Assembly (NCBI RefSeq): GCF_002454115.1
Contig: NZ_DKIH01000010.1
Coordinates: 367,172-431,171, forward strand
Length of the DNA stretch: 64,000 nt
Reading direction: 5' to 3'
DNA from: Sphingopyxis sp. UBA6723
GTDB taxonomy: Bacteria; Pseudomonadota; Alphaproteobacteria; Sphingomonadales; Sphingomonadaceae
Under the pieces are notes generated by a model that worked only from the letters and a program-made list of their open reading frames with translations, did no database searches and was not told the origin of the DNA. A program made the translations under genes and the position numbers. Shown piece after piece: positions 42,484-51,098 of the stretch. How positions within the stretch are numbered: the first letter of the stretch is position 1; each line of letters opens with the position of its first letter.

Positions 42484-43266
42484 ATGACCTACGAAACCCT
42501 CCTCGTCGAACAGCGCGGCGCCGTCACCTTGGTGACGCTCAACCGCCCGCAGGCGCTGAATGCGCTCAACTCGAAAGTGCTCGACGACCTGATCGCCGCC
42601 TTCGCCGCCTTCGAAGCCGATAGCAGCCAACGCTGCGCCGTCCTCACCGGCTCGGGCGACAAGGCGTTTGCTGCGGGCGCCGACATCAAGGAAATGGCCG
42701 ACAAGCCCGCCTCCGATTTCTACCTCGAAGATTTCTTCTCGAAATGGACGAGCGATTTCGTGAAAAAGGTCCGCAAACCGTGGATCGCCGCGGTCAACGG
42801 CTTCTCGCTTGGCGGCGGCTGCGAACTCGCGATGATGGCCGATTTCATCATCGCATCGGACAAGGCGAAATTCGGCCAGCCCGAAATCAAGCTTGGCGTC
42901 GCGCCGGGCATGGGCGGCTCGCAGCGACTGACCCGCGCGATCGGCAAGGCAAAGGCGATGGAAATGTGCCTGACCGGCCGGATGATGGACGCCGCCGAAG
43001 CCGAACGCTCGGGCCTCGTCGCGCGCGTGGTTCCGCACGAGTCGCTGGTCGAAGAAGCGGTAAAGACCGCGACTGTCATCGCCGCAATGCCGCCGATGGC
43101 CGCGATGGTGAACAAGGATATGGTCAACGCCGCGTTCGAAACCACGCTCGACCAAGGACTGATCTACGAACGCCGCCTGTTCCAGATTTTGGCGGCGACC
43201 GAGGACAAGGCCGAGGGCATGGCCGCCTTCATCGAGAAGCGCGAAGGCGTGTGGAAGGGGCGGTAG
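42484..43266 (+). CDS. Enoyl-CoA hydratase
   Basis: This 260-residue crotonase hydrates an enoyl-CoA, here probably methacrylyl-CoA. Oxyanion-hole sequence AAGADIKEMADK is near 63-74; NGFSLGGGCELAMMADF carries Glu114 and KFGQPEIKLGVAPGMGG carries Glu134, the usual catalytic pair. The ATG at 42484 has CAGGAGATC upstream. Context with mmsA, the hydrolase and mmsB suggests the valine step, although it could also serve short-chain beta-oxidation. Confidence 0.93.
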   Translation: MTYETLLVEQRGAVTLVTLNRPQALNALNSKVLDDLIAAFAAFEADSSQRCAVLTGSGDKAFAAGADIKEMADKPASDFYLEDFFSKWTSDFVKKVRKPWIAAVNGFSLGGGCELAMMADFIIASDKAKFGQPEIKLGVAPGMGGSQRLTRAIGKAKAMEMCLTGRMMDAAEAERSGLVARVVPHESLVEEAVKTATVIAAMPPMAAMVNKDMVNAAFETTLDQGLIYERRLFQILAATEDKAEGMAAFIEKREGVWKGR

Positions 43267-43274
43267 TCCTCCAT

Positions 43275-43430
43275 CCTCTCCCTTTGGGAGAGGCAACGGA
43301 GACTTGGTCCGAATGGACCTAGTCGCAGTCGGTGAGGGGCTGTGCACTACCGCTAAGGAAAAACCCCCTCACCAACTTCGCCTAGTCGGCCAAGCCGACA
43401 AGGCTGCATATCCTCTCCCCAAGGGAGAGG
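43275..43430. repeat. Palindromic repeat, family A, copy 2 (two-half form)
   Basis: Outer hairpins CCTCTCCC/GGGAGAGG occur at 43275-43293 and 43412-43430. Inner hairpins are GGTCCGAATGGACC at 43306-43319 between GACTT and TAGTC, and GTCGGC/GCCGAC at 43385-43399, which on the other strand lies between GCCTT and TAGGC. It occupies the whole gap between the hydratase gene and mmsB. Confidence 0.88.
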
Positions 43431-43445
43431 GAGTTGGAGCAAGAC

Positions 43446-44321
43446 ATGAAAATCGTATTCATCGGACTGGGCAACATGGGCGGCGGCATGGCCGCGAATC
43501 TGGCGAAGGCGGGTCATGAGGTGCGCGCATTCGACCTTAGTGAAGACGCGCTCGCCCGCGCGGTCGCGGCGGGCTGCGTCCGCGCTGCGTCGGCGGCCGA
43601 GGCCGTGACCGGCGCCGAGGCCGTCGTGACGATGCTTCCCGCGGGCAAGCATGTCGCGTCGGTCTATGAAAGCGACGTCTTTCCGAACGCCACGCCGGGC
43701 ACCTTGCTCCTAGATTGCTCGACGATCGACGTCGCCACCGCGCGCTCGAACATCGAAGCCGCGACCGCCAACGGCCTCGTGGCGGCCGATGCGCCGGTGT
43801 CGGGCGGCATCGCCGCCGCCAACGCCGGGACGCTGACCTTCATGGTCGGCGGCACCGACGAAGGCTTTGCCCGCGCGCAGCCGATCCTCGCGCAGATGGG
43901 CAAGGCGGTGATCCATGCCGGTGACGCGGGGGCGGGGCAGGCCGCGAAAATCTGCAACAACATGCTGCTCGGCGCCTCGATGGTCGCGACGTGCGAAACG
44001 CTCGCGCTGGCGCTCAAGCTCGGGCTCGACCCGCAGAAATTCTTCGACATCGCCAGTGTATCGTCGGGGCAATGCTGGTCGCTGACCAGCTACGCACCGC
44101 TCCCCGGCGTCGGCCCGACGACGCCCGCCGACAATGATTACAAGGGCGGGTTCGCCGCGGCGCTGATGCTCAAGGATCTGCGGCTGGCGATGGAGGCAGC
44201 GGTCAGCGTTGACGCCGATGTCCCGATGGGCGCGAAGGCGCGCGAATTGTATGAGGCGTTTGTTGCGGCAGATCAGGATGGCCGCGACTTTTCGGCGATT
44301 ATCCGGACGTTGCAGGGCTGA
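43446..44321 (+). CDS. mmsB: 3-hydroxyisobutyrate dehydrogenase
   Basis: MmsB (291 aa) oxidises 3-hydroxyisobutyrate to methylmalonate semialdehyde with NAD+. It has the dinucleotide loop GLGNMGGGMA at 7-16, the substrate-binding DAPVSGGIAAANAGTLTFMV and the catalytic Lys168 in GAGQAAKICNNMLLG. Length is standard. It completes the set of valine enzymes from isobutyryl-CoA to propionyl-CoA in this run. Confidence 0.95.
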   Translation: MKIVFIGLGNMGGGMAANLAKAGHEVRAFDLSEDALARAVAAGCVRAASAAEAVTGAEAVVTMLPAGKHVASVYESDVFPNATPGTLLLDCSTIDVATARSNIEAATANGLVAADAPVSGGIAAANAGTLTFMVGGTDEGFARAQPILAQMGKAVIHAGDAGAGQAAKICNNMLLGASMVATCETLALALKLGLDPQKFFDIASVSSGQCWSLTSYAPLPGVGPTTPADNDYKGGFAAALMLKDLRLAMEAAVSVDADVPMGAKARELYEAFVAADQDGRDFSAIIRTLQG

Positions 44322-44337
44322 CGCATTGCACCCAACG

Positions 44338-44411
44338 CCGTTCGCATCGAGCGAAGTCGAGATGCGTCTGGCGCTGTTCTGGCGTGTCTCGACTTCGCTC
44401 GACACGAACGG
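44338..44411. repeat. Palindromic repeat, family B, copy 1
   Basis: About 74 bases with arms CCGTTCGCATCGAGCGAAGT and the complementary CTTCGCTCGACACGAACGG around a short centre. It lies between convergent mmsB and the small minus-strand gene and may act as a two-way terminator. Confidence 0.85.
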
Positions 44412-44426
44412 AAGTTTGAGTCCGTT

Positions 44427-44663
44427 CTAGTAAAAATCCGCCGTCTCGCCGCCGTCCTTGCGCTCGCCGCGGTGCACCTGCGTCGGCGCTTTGCGGTTGC
44501 CCGTCCGTACCTCGATCCGGCCGTCAACGCGCCGCACTTCGGCGGGTGCCAATATCCGCGCCCGCGCCACGCCGACCGCGCTCGCGGGCGGTGCCGCCAC
44601 CGGAGCGGTGACCGGGACGCTGCCGGTGAGCAGCAATAGGGCGAGAAACGACATGGCAATCAT
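44427..44663 (-). CDS. Small hypothetical exported protein
   Basis: A 78-residue frame with a hydrophobic N-terminus (MSFLALLLLTGSVPVTAPVA) that could be a signal peptide, followed by a polar, Arg-rich C-terminal part. No family recognised. There is no strong ribosome-binding site; an ATG nine bases later is an alternative start. Codon use fits the neighbours. A 15-base palindrome CTGCCGTAACGGCAG lies four bases upstream. Moderate chance that this is not a real gene. Confidence 0.45.
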   Translation of the reverse strand: MIAMSFLALLLLTGSVPVTAPVAAPPASAVGVARARILAPAEVRRVDGRIEVRTGNRKAPTQVHRGERKDGGETADFY

Positions 44664-44751
44664 GCTCTGCCGTAACGGCAGGTGTGACCAGCGCTTTAAC
44701 CCTGAATCGCAACTATTTGTGTCCACCGACGGCGGCCGCAGACCAAAGCAA

Positions 44752-44784
44752 AGGCCGCCTGCCCCGAGCTGGGACAGACGGCCT
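44752..44784 (-). terminator. Intrinsic terminator after the fadJ-like gene
   Basis: On the minus strand AGGCCGTCTGTCCC pairs with GGGGCAGGCGGCCT with a few mismatches and is followed by TTGCTTTGG. It lies 22 bases after the stop of the fused beta-oxidation gene. Confidence 0.7.
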
Positions 44785-44806
44785 GCTGATTTTAATCGAA
44801 GCGGGT

Positions 44807-46840
44807 TTAGAAGCCGCTTTTCGCGTCGGCCTTTTCCTTGAGCAAAGGCGCGATCTCGAATCCGTGCTTTTCCAGCGCCGCGACGATCTTGTCGGTGCCT
44901 TCCAGCCCGGCCCAGAACATCGGGCCGCCGCGATAGACCGGCCAGCCATAGCCATAGATCCACACGACATCGATGTCCGACGCACGCTGCGCCTTGCCCT
45001 CGGACAGGATCAGCGCGCCTTCGTTGACCATCGGATACAGGGTGCGTTCGATGATCTCCTGATCGGTGATCTCGCGCTTTTCGGTTCCGGACTTGGTCCG
45101 GAATTCCTCGATCAGTTCGGCAACGCGCGCGCTTTCCGACGGCTGGCGCTTCTCGTCATAATCATAGAAACCTGCCTGCTTCTTCTGGCCCCAGCGGCCC
45201 TCGGCGCATAGCGCGTCGCGGATGCTTTCGATGCGGTTGGGGTCGCGGTGCCAGCCGATGTCGACGCCGGCCAGGTCGCTCATCTGGAACGGTCCCATCG
45301 GCATGCCGAATTCGACATGCACCTTATCGACCTGCGCCGGGGTGGCGCCTTCCATCAACAGGTTCATCGCCTCCATCTGGCGCGGCTTGAGCATGCGGTT
45401 GCCGATGAAGCCATCGCACACCCCCGCGACCACGGCGACCTTGCCGATCTTCTTGCCGATCGCCATCGCCGTTGCCAGCGCGTCGGGCGCGGTCTTGTCG
45501 CCGCGCACGACTTCGAGCAGCTTCATGACATTGGCGGGCGAGAAGAAGTGCATGCCCAGCACGTCGCCGGGGCGGCTCGTCGCGGTCGCGATCTCGTCGA
45601 CATCGAGATAGCTGGTGTTCGACGCCAGGATCGCGCCGGGCTTGGCGATTGTGTCCAGCTTGCCAAAGATGTCCTTCTTGACGTCCATATTCTCATAAAC
45701 GGCTTCGATGATCAGGTCGCAGTCGGCGAGATCGTCGAGGCTGAGCGTCGGGGTGAGGATGCCCATCATCTGCTCGACCTGCTCGGGTTTGAAACGTCCC
45801 TTCGCCGCCGAGGCGTCGTAATTCTTGCGGATCACGCCGACGCCGCGGTCGAGCGCCTCCTGCTCCATCTCGACGATGGTGACTGGGATGCCTTTCTGCA
45901 GGAAGTTCATCGAAATCCCGCCGCCCATCGTACCGGCGCCGATCACGCCGACCTTCTTGATCTCGCGCAGCTGGGTGTCCTTGGGCAGGCCGTCGATCTT
46001 GGCCGCCTGACGTTCGGCAAAGAAGATATGGCGCTGCGCCGCCGACTGGCTGCCGAACATCAGCTTCATGAACTGCTCGCGTTCGAACGCCAGACCTTCT
46101 TCGAAGGGCAGCCGCGTTGCGGCTTCGACGCAGGCGAGGTTGGCGTAAGGCGCCTCGAACCCGCGCCAGCGCTTGGCGTTGGCGGTCTTGAGCTGTTCGA
46201 TCACCGCGACGTCGCCGAACACCGGGCGTTCGCGCGTCGGGCGGGGGCCATCGGCGATCTTCGCGCGCGCGAAGGCGATCGCATCGGCGGCAAGGCTGTC
46301 TTCGCCCGCGAGTTCGTCGACGAGGCCGAGCTCCTTCGCCTTGGCGGCGGGGAGCGGATCGCCGGTCGAGGTCATCGTCGCCGCAGCTTCGACGCCGACG
46401 ACGCGCGGCAGGCGCTGGGTGCCGCCGGCGCCGGGCAGCAGGCCCAGCTTGACCTCGGGAACGCCGAGCTTCGCCGAGGGGACGGCAATGCGATAATGAC
46501 AGACGAGCGCGGTTTCCAGACCGCCGCCGAGCGCGGTGCCGTGGATCGCCGCGACGACCGGCTTCGATGCCGCTTCGATGCTATTCAGCACCGCATTAAA
46601 ATCGGGTCCACGCGGCGGCTTGCCGAATTCGCTGATGTCGGCGCCCGCGATAAAGGTCGCCCCGGCGCAGCGCAGCACGATCGCTTTCACGCTGTCGTCG
46701 GACAGCGCGGCGGCGAAATTGTCTTCAAGGCCCTGACGGACGTGCCAGCTCAGCGCGTTGACGGGCGGATTGTTGACGATGATGACGGCGACGTCGCCAT
46801 CTTTTTCCATCGTGACGGAAACGGGGGTTTCTTCGGACAT
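44807..46840 (-). CDS. Fused enoyl-CoA hydratase / 3-hydroxyacyl-CoA dehydrogenase (FadJ-like)
   Basis: This 677-residue protein catalyses two consecutive beta-oxidation steps. The N-terminal crotonase domain has FIAGADISEF at 63-72, GTALGGGLETALVCHYRIA with Glu109, and GVPEVKLGLLPGAGGTQRLP with Glu129. The dehydrogenase domain starts at about 296 with VGVIGAGTMGGGIS and has NTSYLDVDEIA and FSPANVMKLLEVVRG. No third (epimerase or thiolase) domain is present. An AAGGAG ribosome-binding site precedes the ATG. A family B repeat separates it from the gene upstream. Confidence 0.95.
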   Translation of the reverse strand: MSEETPVSVTMEKDGDVAVIIVNNPPVNALSWHVRQGLEDNFAAALSDDSVKAIVLRCAGATFIAGADISEFGKPPRGPDFNAVLNSIEAASKPVVAAIHGTALGGGLETALVCHYRIAVPSAKLGVPEVKLGLLPGAGGTQRLPRVVGVEAAATMTSTGDPLPAAKAKELGLVDELAGEDSLAADAIAFARAKIADGPRPTRERPVFGDVAVIEQLKTANAKRWRGFEAPYANLACVEAATRLPFEEGLAFEREQFMKLMFGSQSAAQRHIFFAERQAAKIDGLPKDTQLREIKKVGVIGAGTMGGGISMNFLQKGIPVTIVEMEQEALDRGVGVIRKNYDASAAKGRFKPEQVEQMMGILTPTLSLDDLADCDLIIEAVYENMDVKKDIFGKLDTIAKPGAILASNTSYLDVDEIATATSRPGDVLGMHFFSPANVMKLLEVVRGDKTAPDALATAMAIGKKIGKVAVVAGVCDGFIGNRMLKPRQMEAMNLLMEGATPAQVDKVHVEFGMPMGPFQMSDLAGVDIGWHRDPNRIESIRDALCAEGRWGQKKQAGFYDYDEKRQPSESARVAELIEEFRTKSGTEKREITDQEIIERTLYPMVNEGALILSEGKAQRASDIDVVWIYGYGWPVYRGGPMFWAGLEGTDKIVAALEKHGFEIAPLLKEKADAKSGF

Positions 46841-46860
46841 TTCAGGCTCCTTAAAAGATT

Positions 46861-46935
46861 CCGTTCGCTTCGAGCGAAGTCGAGAAGCGTCTAGCGCTGC
46901 GCTTCGCGTGTCTCGACTGCGCTCGACACGAACGG
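46861..46935. repeat. Palindromic repeat, family B, copy 2
   Basis: Arms CCGTTCGCTTCGAGCGAAGT and complementary CTGCGCTCGACACGAACGG surround AGCGTCTAGCGCTGCGCTT. It lies in the promoter region of the FadJ-like gene, between it and the beta-lactamase-like gene, both on the minus strand. Confidence 0.85.
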
Positions 46936-46950
46936 GGATGGGTTCTCAAT

Positions 46951-48153
46951 TCAATCGTCAATTGCGGCGTGGACCAATGTCTTGACCTCGCGCCGCACGG
47001 GATAGGTGGAGGAGGGCATCAGCTGGGTCATGAACACCATGCAGATCTGCTCGACCGGATCGACGAAGAAGCCGGTCGAAAACATGCCGCCCCAATAATA
47101 GTCGCCGACCGACCCGGGGGTCATCGTCTGCGCCGGGCTTTCATTCACCGCAAAGCCGAGCCCGAAGCCGACCCCGGCATTTTCGGCCTCGGAAAAGATG
47201 CCGACGCTATGCTGCACCAGATCGCCGCCGCCGACGAGGTGGTTCGCGGTCATCAGTTCCAGCGTCTTGCGGCTGATGATGCGCGTGCCATCGAGCGCGC
47301 CGCCGCCGAGCAGCATCAGGCAGAAACGGTGATAGTCGGCGAGCGTCGAAGCGAGCCCGCCGCCGCCCGAATGGAAGCTGCGGTCCTTCGCCCAGCGGCT
47401 CTTGTCGCCGCTATCGAAGGCTTTCATTTTCGCCTGCGGGTCGAACGCATAACAGTCGGTCAGCCGGTGCTGCTGGTCGGCGGGTACCTTGAACCCGGTG
47501 TCGATCATGCCGAGCGGACCAAAGATGCGCTCCTGCAAGACCTCGGCAAACGGCTTGCCCTCGATCCGCTCGACCACCGCACCAAGCACATCGGTCGCCA
47601 TCGAATAATTCCAGTGCGCGCCGGGGTCGAACTGGAGCGGAATTTTCGCCAGCCCCTCGATGAAGCTGTCCATCGTATAATCGGCATCGAAATCGTCGAT
47701 CCGCATTTTGCGGTACGCCGCATCGACCGGGGTGCGCTCCTGAAAGCCGTAAGTCAGCCCCGACGTGTGGCGCAGCAGGTCGACCATGCGGATCGGCTGC
47801 GTCGGCGCGCGGGTCAGGAACGGCACATTGCCGCCGCCCGCGACAAAGACGCCGGTGTCCTTGAATTCGGGGCAGAATTTCACCAGCGGGTCGGACAGCG
47901 CAACCTTGCCCTCCTCGACCAGCATCATGAACGCGACGCTGGTGATCGGCTTGGTCATGCTCGCGATACGAAAGATCGCATCGTCCTTCAACGCCGCGCC
48001 CGGCCGCGCCTCACCGACGCACGACAAATGCGCGATCTCGCCGCGCCGCGACACCAGGGTCGCGGCGTGCGGCAGGCGGCCGATGCCGACATATTTGGCC
48101 TCGAGAAAGGCGGGAATGCGGTCGAGCCGCGCCGTGTCGAAACCGTGAGTCAT
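46951..48153 (-). CDS. Serine hydrolase of the beta-lactamase / esterase EstB family
   Basis: This 400-residue protein has the class C beta-lactamase fold: nucleophile motif SMTK at 65-68 in FRIASMTKPITSVAFMMLVE, a tyrosine region WNYSMATDVLGAVVERIEG, and a C-terminal NDYYWGGMFSTGFFVDP-like segment where an HxG-type motif is expected. There is no signal peptide, so a cytoplasmic esterase role is more likely than antibiotic resistance. It is the last gene of the minus-strand cluster before the FadJ-like gene. Start ATG at 48153; the substrate is unknown. Confidence 0.88.
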   Translation of the reverse strand: MTHGFDTARLDRIPAFLEAKYVGIGRLPHAATLVSRRGEIAHLSCVGEARPGAALKDDAIFRIASMTKPITSVAFMMLVEEGKVALSDPLVKFCPEFKDTGVFVAGGGNVPFLTRAPTQPIRMVDLLRHTSGLTYGFQERTPVDAAYRKMRIDDFDADYTMDSFIEGLAKIPLQFDPGAHWNYSMATDVLGAVVERIEGKPFAEVLQERIFGPLGMIDTGFKVPADQQHRLTDCYAFDPQAKMKAFDSGDKSRWAKDRSFHSGGGGLASTLADYHRFCLMLLGGGALDGTRIISRKTLELMTANHLVGGGDLVQHSVGIFSEAENAGVGFGLGFAVNESPAQTMTPGSVGDYYWGGMFSTGFFVDPVEQICMVFMTQLMPSSTYPVRREVKTLVHAAIDD

Positions 48154-48196
48154 GGCATCCCTTTTGACTGTGAAGGCTTCGCGCCTTCCTTTCGTT

Positions 48197-48277
48197 CCCG
48201 TTCGTGCCGAGCGAAGTCGAGACACCCCGAATGCACGCGCGACCGATGCGCATCTCGACTTCGCTCGATGCGAACGG
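48197..48277. repeat. Palindromic repeat, family B, copy 3
   Basis: Arms CCGTTCGTGCCGAGCGAAGT and complementary ACTTCGCTCGATGCGAACGG enclose a 40-base centre with its own GC-rich pairing. It separates the beta-lactamase-like gene from the short-chain dehydrogenase gene upstream. Confidence 0.83.
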
Positions 48278-48306
48278 AAGAGGGGAGGCAGATCAAAACC
48301 ATTGTC

Positions 48307-49113
48307 TCAATGCGAAGTCTGGCCAAGCAGCTGGCGCGTCACCGGATGCGAACTGGTGAGCCCGCCGTCAACCGCGATCGCCTGTCCATTGACATAACTC
48401 GCCTGATCGCTGGCCAGGAACAGCGCCACATTGGCGAGCTCCTCGGGCTGCGCGGCGCGTTTCAACGGATTGAGCTGGCCCAGCTTGTGGGTGACCTCCT
48501 TGGCCTTGGCATAGTCGAAGGTCGGCTTGGTCATCCCGGTTTCGGTGAGCCCGGGGCAGATCGCGTTGACGCGCACGCCGCTGGTGGTCAGCTGCTGCGC
48601 CGCGGTCTTGGCCAGGTTGATGACCCCCGCCTTCGACGCCGAATAGGCGCCCGGACCCGCGCCCGAATTGAGGCCCGCGACGCTGGCGGTCAGCACGATC
48701 GCACCGCCGCGACCCTGATCGACCATGGCTTTTCCGGCATGTTTCACCATCAGCGCCGGGCCGATCAGATTGACGCGCAGCGTCTCGGCCCAGGCGATCG
48801 GATCGAAATCGAAGATGCCGCCCATGTCGCCGATGATCCCGGCGTTGGCGAAAGCGATATCGAGCGCGCCATAGTTGTCCTTGGCGGCAGCAACCAGCTT
48901 GGCGACATCGGCCTCGACGCCCGCGTCGATTTCCAGTCCGACCGCTTCACCGCCCGCGTCCTTCACCAGCTGCGCCGTCTCATGCACCGCCGCCGTCTTG
49001 TCGCCGAGGACCAGCTTCGCGCCCTCGGCGGCGAAGCGCAGCGCGCTGGCGCGGCCGATGCCCGAACCGGCACCCGTAATGATCGCAATCTTGCCGTCCA
49101 ACGCGCCCATCAT
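48307..49113 (-). CDS. Short-chain dehydrogenase/reductase (first)
   Basis: A 268-residue classical SDR with TGAGSGIG at 13-20 for NAD(P) binding, NAG at 90-92, catalytic Ser around 144 and YSASK with Tyr157 and Lys161. It probably acts on a 3-hydroxyacyl-CoA or related alcohol in the surrounding acyl-CoA pathway. Start ATG at 49113 overlaps the stop of the next SDR in ATGA, so the two are co-translated. Confidence 0.93.
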   Translation of the reverse strand: MMGALDGKIAIITGAGSGIGRASALRFAAEGAKLVLGDKTAAVHETAQLVKDAGGEAVGLEIDAGVEADVAKLVAAAKDNYGALDIAFANAGIIGDMGGIFDFDPIAWAETLRVNLIGPALMVKHAGKAMVDQGRGGAIVLTASVAGLNSGAGPGAYSASKAGVINLAKTAAQQLTTSGVRVNAICPGLTETGMTKPTFDYAKAKEVTHKLGQLNPLKRAAQPEELANVALFLASDQASYVNGQAIAVDGGLTSSHPVTRQLLGQTSH

Positions 49114-49886
49114 GCGCCTCCTGAAATCGTGGCCCCGCCATCGCACACGATGGTCTGGCCGGTGGTGAATGCCCCCGCGCGGCTGGCGAGGAAGACGGCG
49201 GCACCGGCGATTTCCGGCGGTTCGCCGATCCGGCGCAGACACGCCATGGCGGTCGCGCGTTTCAACGTCTCGGGATTTTCCCACAGCGCGCGCGCCATGT
49301 CGGTGCGGACCAGCCCGGGGGCGATACAGTTGACGCGGACCCCTTGCGCGCCGAATTCGACCGCAAAATTGCGCGCGACCTGCATGTCGGCGGCTTTCGA
49401 AATCCCGTAAGCGCCGATGACCGGCGATCCTTTCAGCCCGCCGACCGAACTGATGATGGTGATCGACCCCTCGCTGCGGCCTAGCATCTCGGGCGCGACC
49501 ATCGAAATCAGCCAGTGGTTGGACAGGATATTATTGTCCATGATCTTGCGGAACTGATCGTCGCTGATCCCAAGGCCGGGGCCATAATAGGGGTTCGACG
49601 CGGCATTGCAGACCAGCGCGGTGATCTTGCCGAATGCGGCGCGCGTTTCGTTGACGAGATTCTGCAGGTCGTCCTTCGACGAGATGTTGGCGGCGACCGA
49701 AATCGCGGTACCGTCGCCGAACTTCGCGTTGATCTCGGCGGCAGTGGCATCGCAGGCGTCCTGCTTGCGGCTCGAAATCACGACCTTGGCGCCTTGCTCG
49801 GCCATCGCTTCGGCGGTGGCCTTGCCGATGCCGCGCGACGATCCGGTGATCAGCGCGACCTGGCCACTCATGTCGAACAGGCTCAT
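49110..49886 (-). CDS. Short-chain dehydrogenase/reductase (second)
   Basis: A 258-residue SDR with TGSSRGIG at 14-21, NAA at 94-96 in place of the usual NAG, and YGISK with Tyr160 and Lys164. Paired with the SDR downstream and the kinase upstream by ATGA overlaps at both ends, it should belong to one pathway with them. Substrate not identifiable. Confidence 0.92.
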   Translation of the reverse strand: MSLFDMSGQVALITGSSRGIGKATAEAMAEQGAKVVISSRKQDACDATAAEINAKFGDGTAISVAANISSKDDLQNLVNETRAAFGKITALVCNAASNPYYGPGLGISDDQFRKIMDNNILSNHWLISMVAPEMLGRSEGSITIISSVGGLKGSPVIGAYGISKAADMQVARNFAVEFGAQGVRVNCIAPGLVRTDMARALWENPETLKRATAMACLRRIGEPPEIAGAAVFLASRAGAFTTGQTIVCDGGATISGGA

Positions 49887-50950
49887 GCGCCGGCCTTTCG
49901 TGCAAAGTCCCATGCGCGTTCGGCCAGCGGACGGACGCGCTCGGACATGTCCTTCGCGTGCTGCGACGAGGCGGTGCCTTCGATCACGCGCTTCTTGATG
50001 CCCTGAATAATCCCCGCGAGGCGGAAGAAATTATAGGCAAAATACCAGTTCATGTCGGGCACGCCGGTGCGGTCGGTGGCGGCGCAATAGCGCTCGACCA
50101 TTTTGTCGAGCTCGGGAATGCCGAGCGCCTGCCGATCGAGATCCATGACGCCCGAGCGCCCGCCATTTTCGGTCACCCACGCCATCGCGACATAGGTGAA
50201 ATCGGCGAGCGGATCGCCCAGCGTCGACAGCTCCCAGTCGAGCACCGCCAGAACCTCCGGCCGATCCTTGGCAAAGATCATATTGTCGATGCGGTAGTCG
50301 CCGTGGACGACGCTGGTGCGCGTCTGTTCGGGCAGGCTGGCGGGCAGGAACGCGATCAGCTGTTCCATCTCGTCCATCGTCTCGGTTTCGGCGAGGCGGT
50401 ACTGCTTGGTCCAGCGGTCGACCTGGCGCCCGAAATAATTGCCCGGCTTGCCATAATCGGACAGCCCCGCCGCCTCGACATCGACCTTGTGCAGCGCGGC
50501 GAGCGTGTCGATCATCGCTTCATAGGTGGCGCGGCGGTTTTCGGGGGTCGATCCCGGCATTGCGCCGTCCCAGATCGTGTGCCCATCGACCATGCCCATG
50601 ACATAGAACCAGCTGCCGGTGACGCTTTCGTCGGTGCACAGTCCATATTGGCGCGCGACGGGAAAGCCCATCTTATGCAGGCCGGACTGGACCTTATACT
50701 CGCGGTCGACCGCATGCGCCGAAGGGAGCAGCGGGCCATAGGGTTTGCGGCGCAGGACATAATTTCCCGACGGCGCGGAGATTTTGTAGGTCGGGTTCGA
50801 CTGGCCGCCGGCAAATTTATGCTGGGTCAGCGGGCCTTCAAAACCCTCGACATTCGCTTCCATCCACGCGGTCAGCTTCGCTTCGTCGAGCACGTCGGCG
50901 CCCTCGGGCGCGACCGTGCCGCTGAAGGCCTTTTGCGCGTCGAGCGTCAT
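49883..50950 (-). CDS. Phosphotransferase homologous to the kinase domain of ACAD10/ACAD11
   Basis: This 355-residue protein has an aminoglycoside-phosphotransferase/choline-kinase fold. KFAGGQSNPTYKISAPSGN at about 45-63 and YVLRRKPYGPLLPSAHAVD at about 64-82 are close to my recollection of the N-terminal half of animal ACAD11. The catalytic loop is HGDYRIDN at 216-223 and the metal-binding motif DWELSTLGDP at 238-247. In ACAD11 and in the bacterial LvaA kinase the substrate is a 4-hydroxyacyl-CoA; I infer the same here because an ACAD11-like dehydrogenase is encoded nearby. Confidence 0.93.
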   Translation of the reverse strand: MTLDAQKAFSGTVAPEGADVLDEAKLTAWMEANVEGFEGPLTQHKFAGGQSNPTYKISAPSGNYVLRRKPYGPLLPSAHAVDREYKVQSGLHKMGFPVARQYGLCTDESVTGSWFYVMGMVDGHTIWDGAMPGSTPENRRATYEAMIDTLAALHKVDVEAAGLSDYGKPGNYFGRQVDRWTKQYRLAETETMDEMEQLIAFLPASLPEQTRTSVVHGDYRIDNMIFAKDRPEVLAVLDWELSTLGDPLADFTYVAMAWVTENGGRSGVMDLDRQALGIPELDKMVERYCAATDRTGVPDMNWYFAYNFFRLAGIIQGIKKRVIEGTASSQHAKDMSERVRPLAERAWDFARKAGA

Positions 50951-50953
50951 AAG

Positions 50954-51077
50954 CCCCTCCCCTTCAGGGGAGGGGTTGGGGTGGGGTCTGTCGGGTTAGC
51001 ACAAGGCCGCGAAACCCCTCCCGCTGCGACTAGGCAGCAAGCTGCCAAGTCTCGCTGCCCTCCCCTGAAGGGGAGGG
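50954..51077. repeat. Palindromic repeat, family A, copy 3
   Basis: Outer hairpins of the CCCCTCCCC/GGGGAGGGG kind at 50954-50975 and 51058-51077; inner hairpin GGCAGCAAGCTGCC at 51033-51046, flanked by GACTA and AAGTC. It fills the gap between the alcohol dehydrogenase and kinase genes. Confidence 0.88.
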
Positions 51078-51098
51078 AGGAAAAGATGCTCGCGCCCA

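Noticed and set aside
44427..44963. Longer 178-codon version of the small minus-strand gene
   Set aside because: The extra N-terminal part crosses a clear terminator and the 3' end of the FadJ-like gene; only the 78-residue part is plausible.
46951..48153. Beta-lactamase-like gene as an antibiotic resistance gene
   Set aside because: No signal peptide and a catabolic gene neighbourhood point to an intracellular esterase-type hydrolase.
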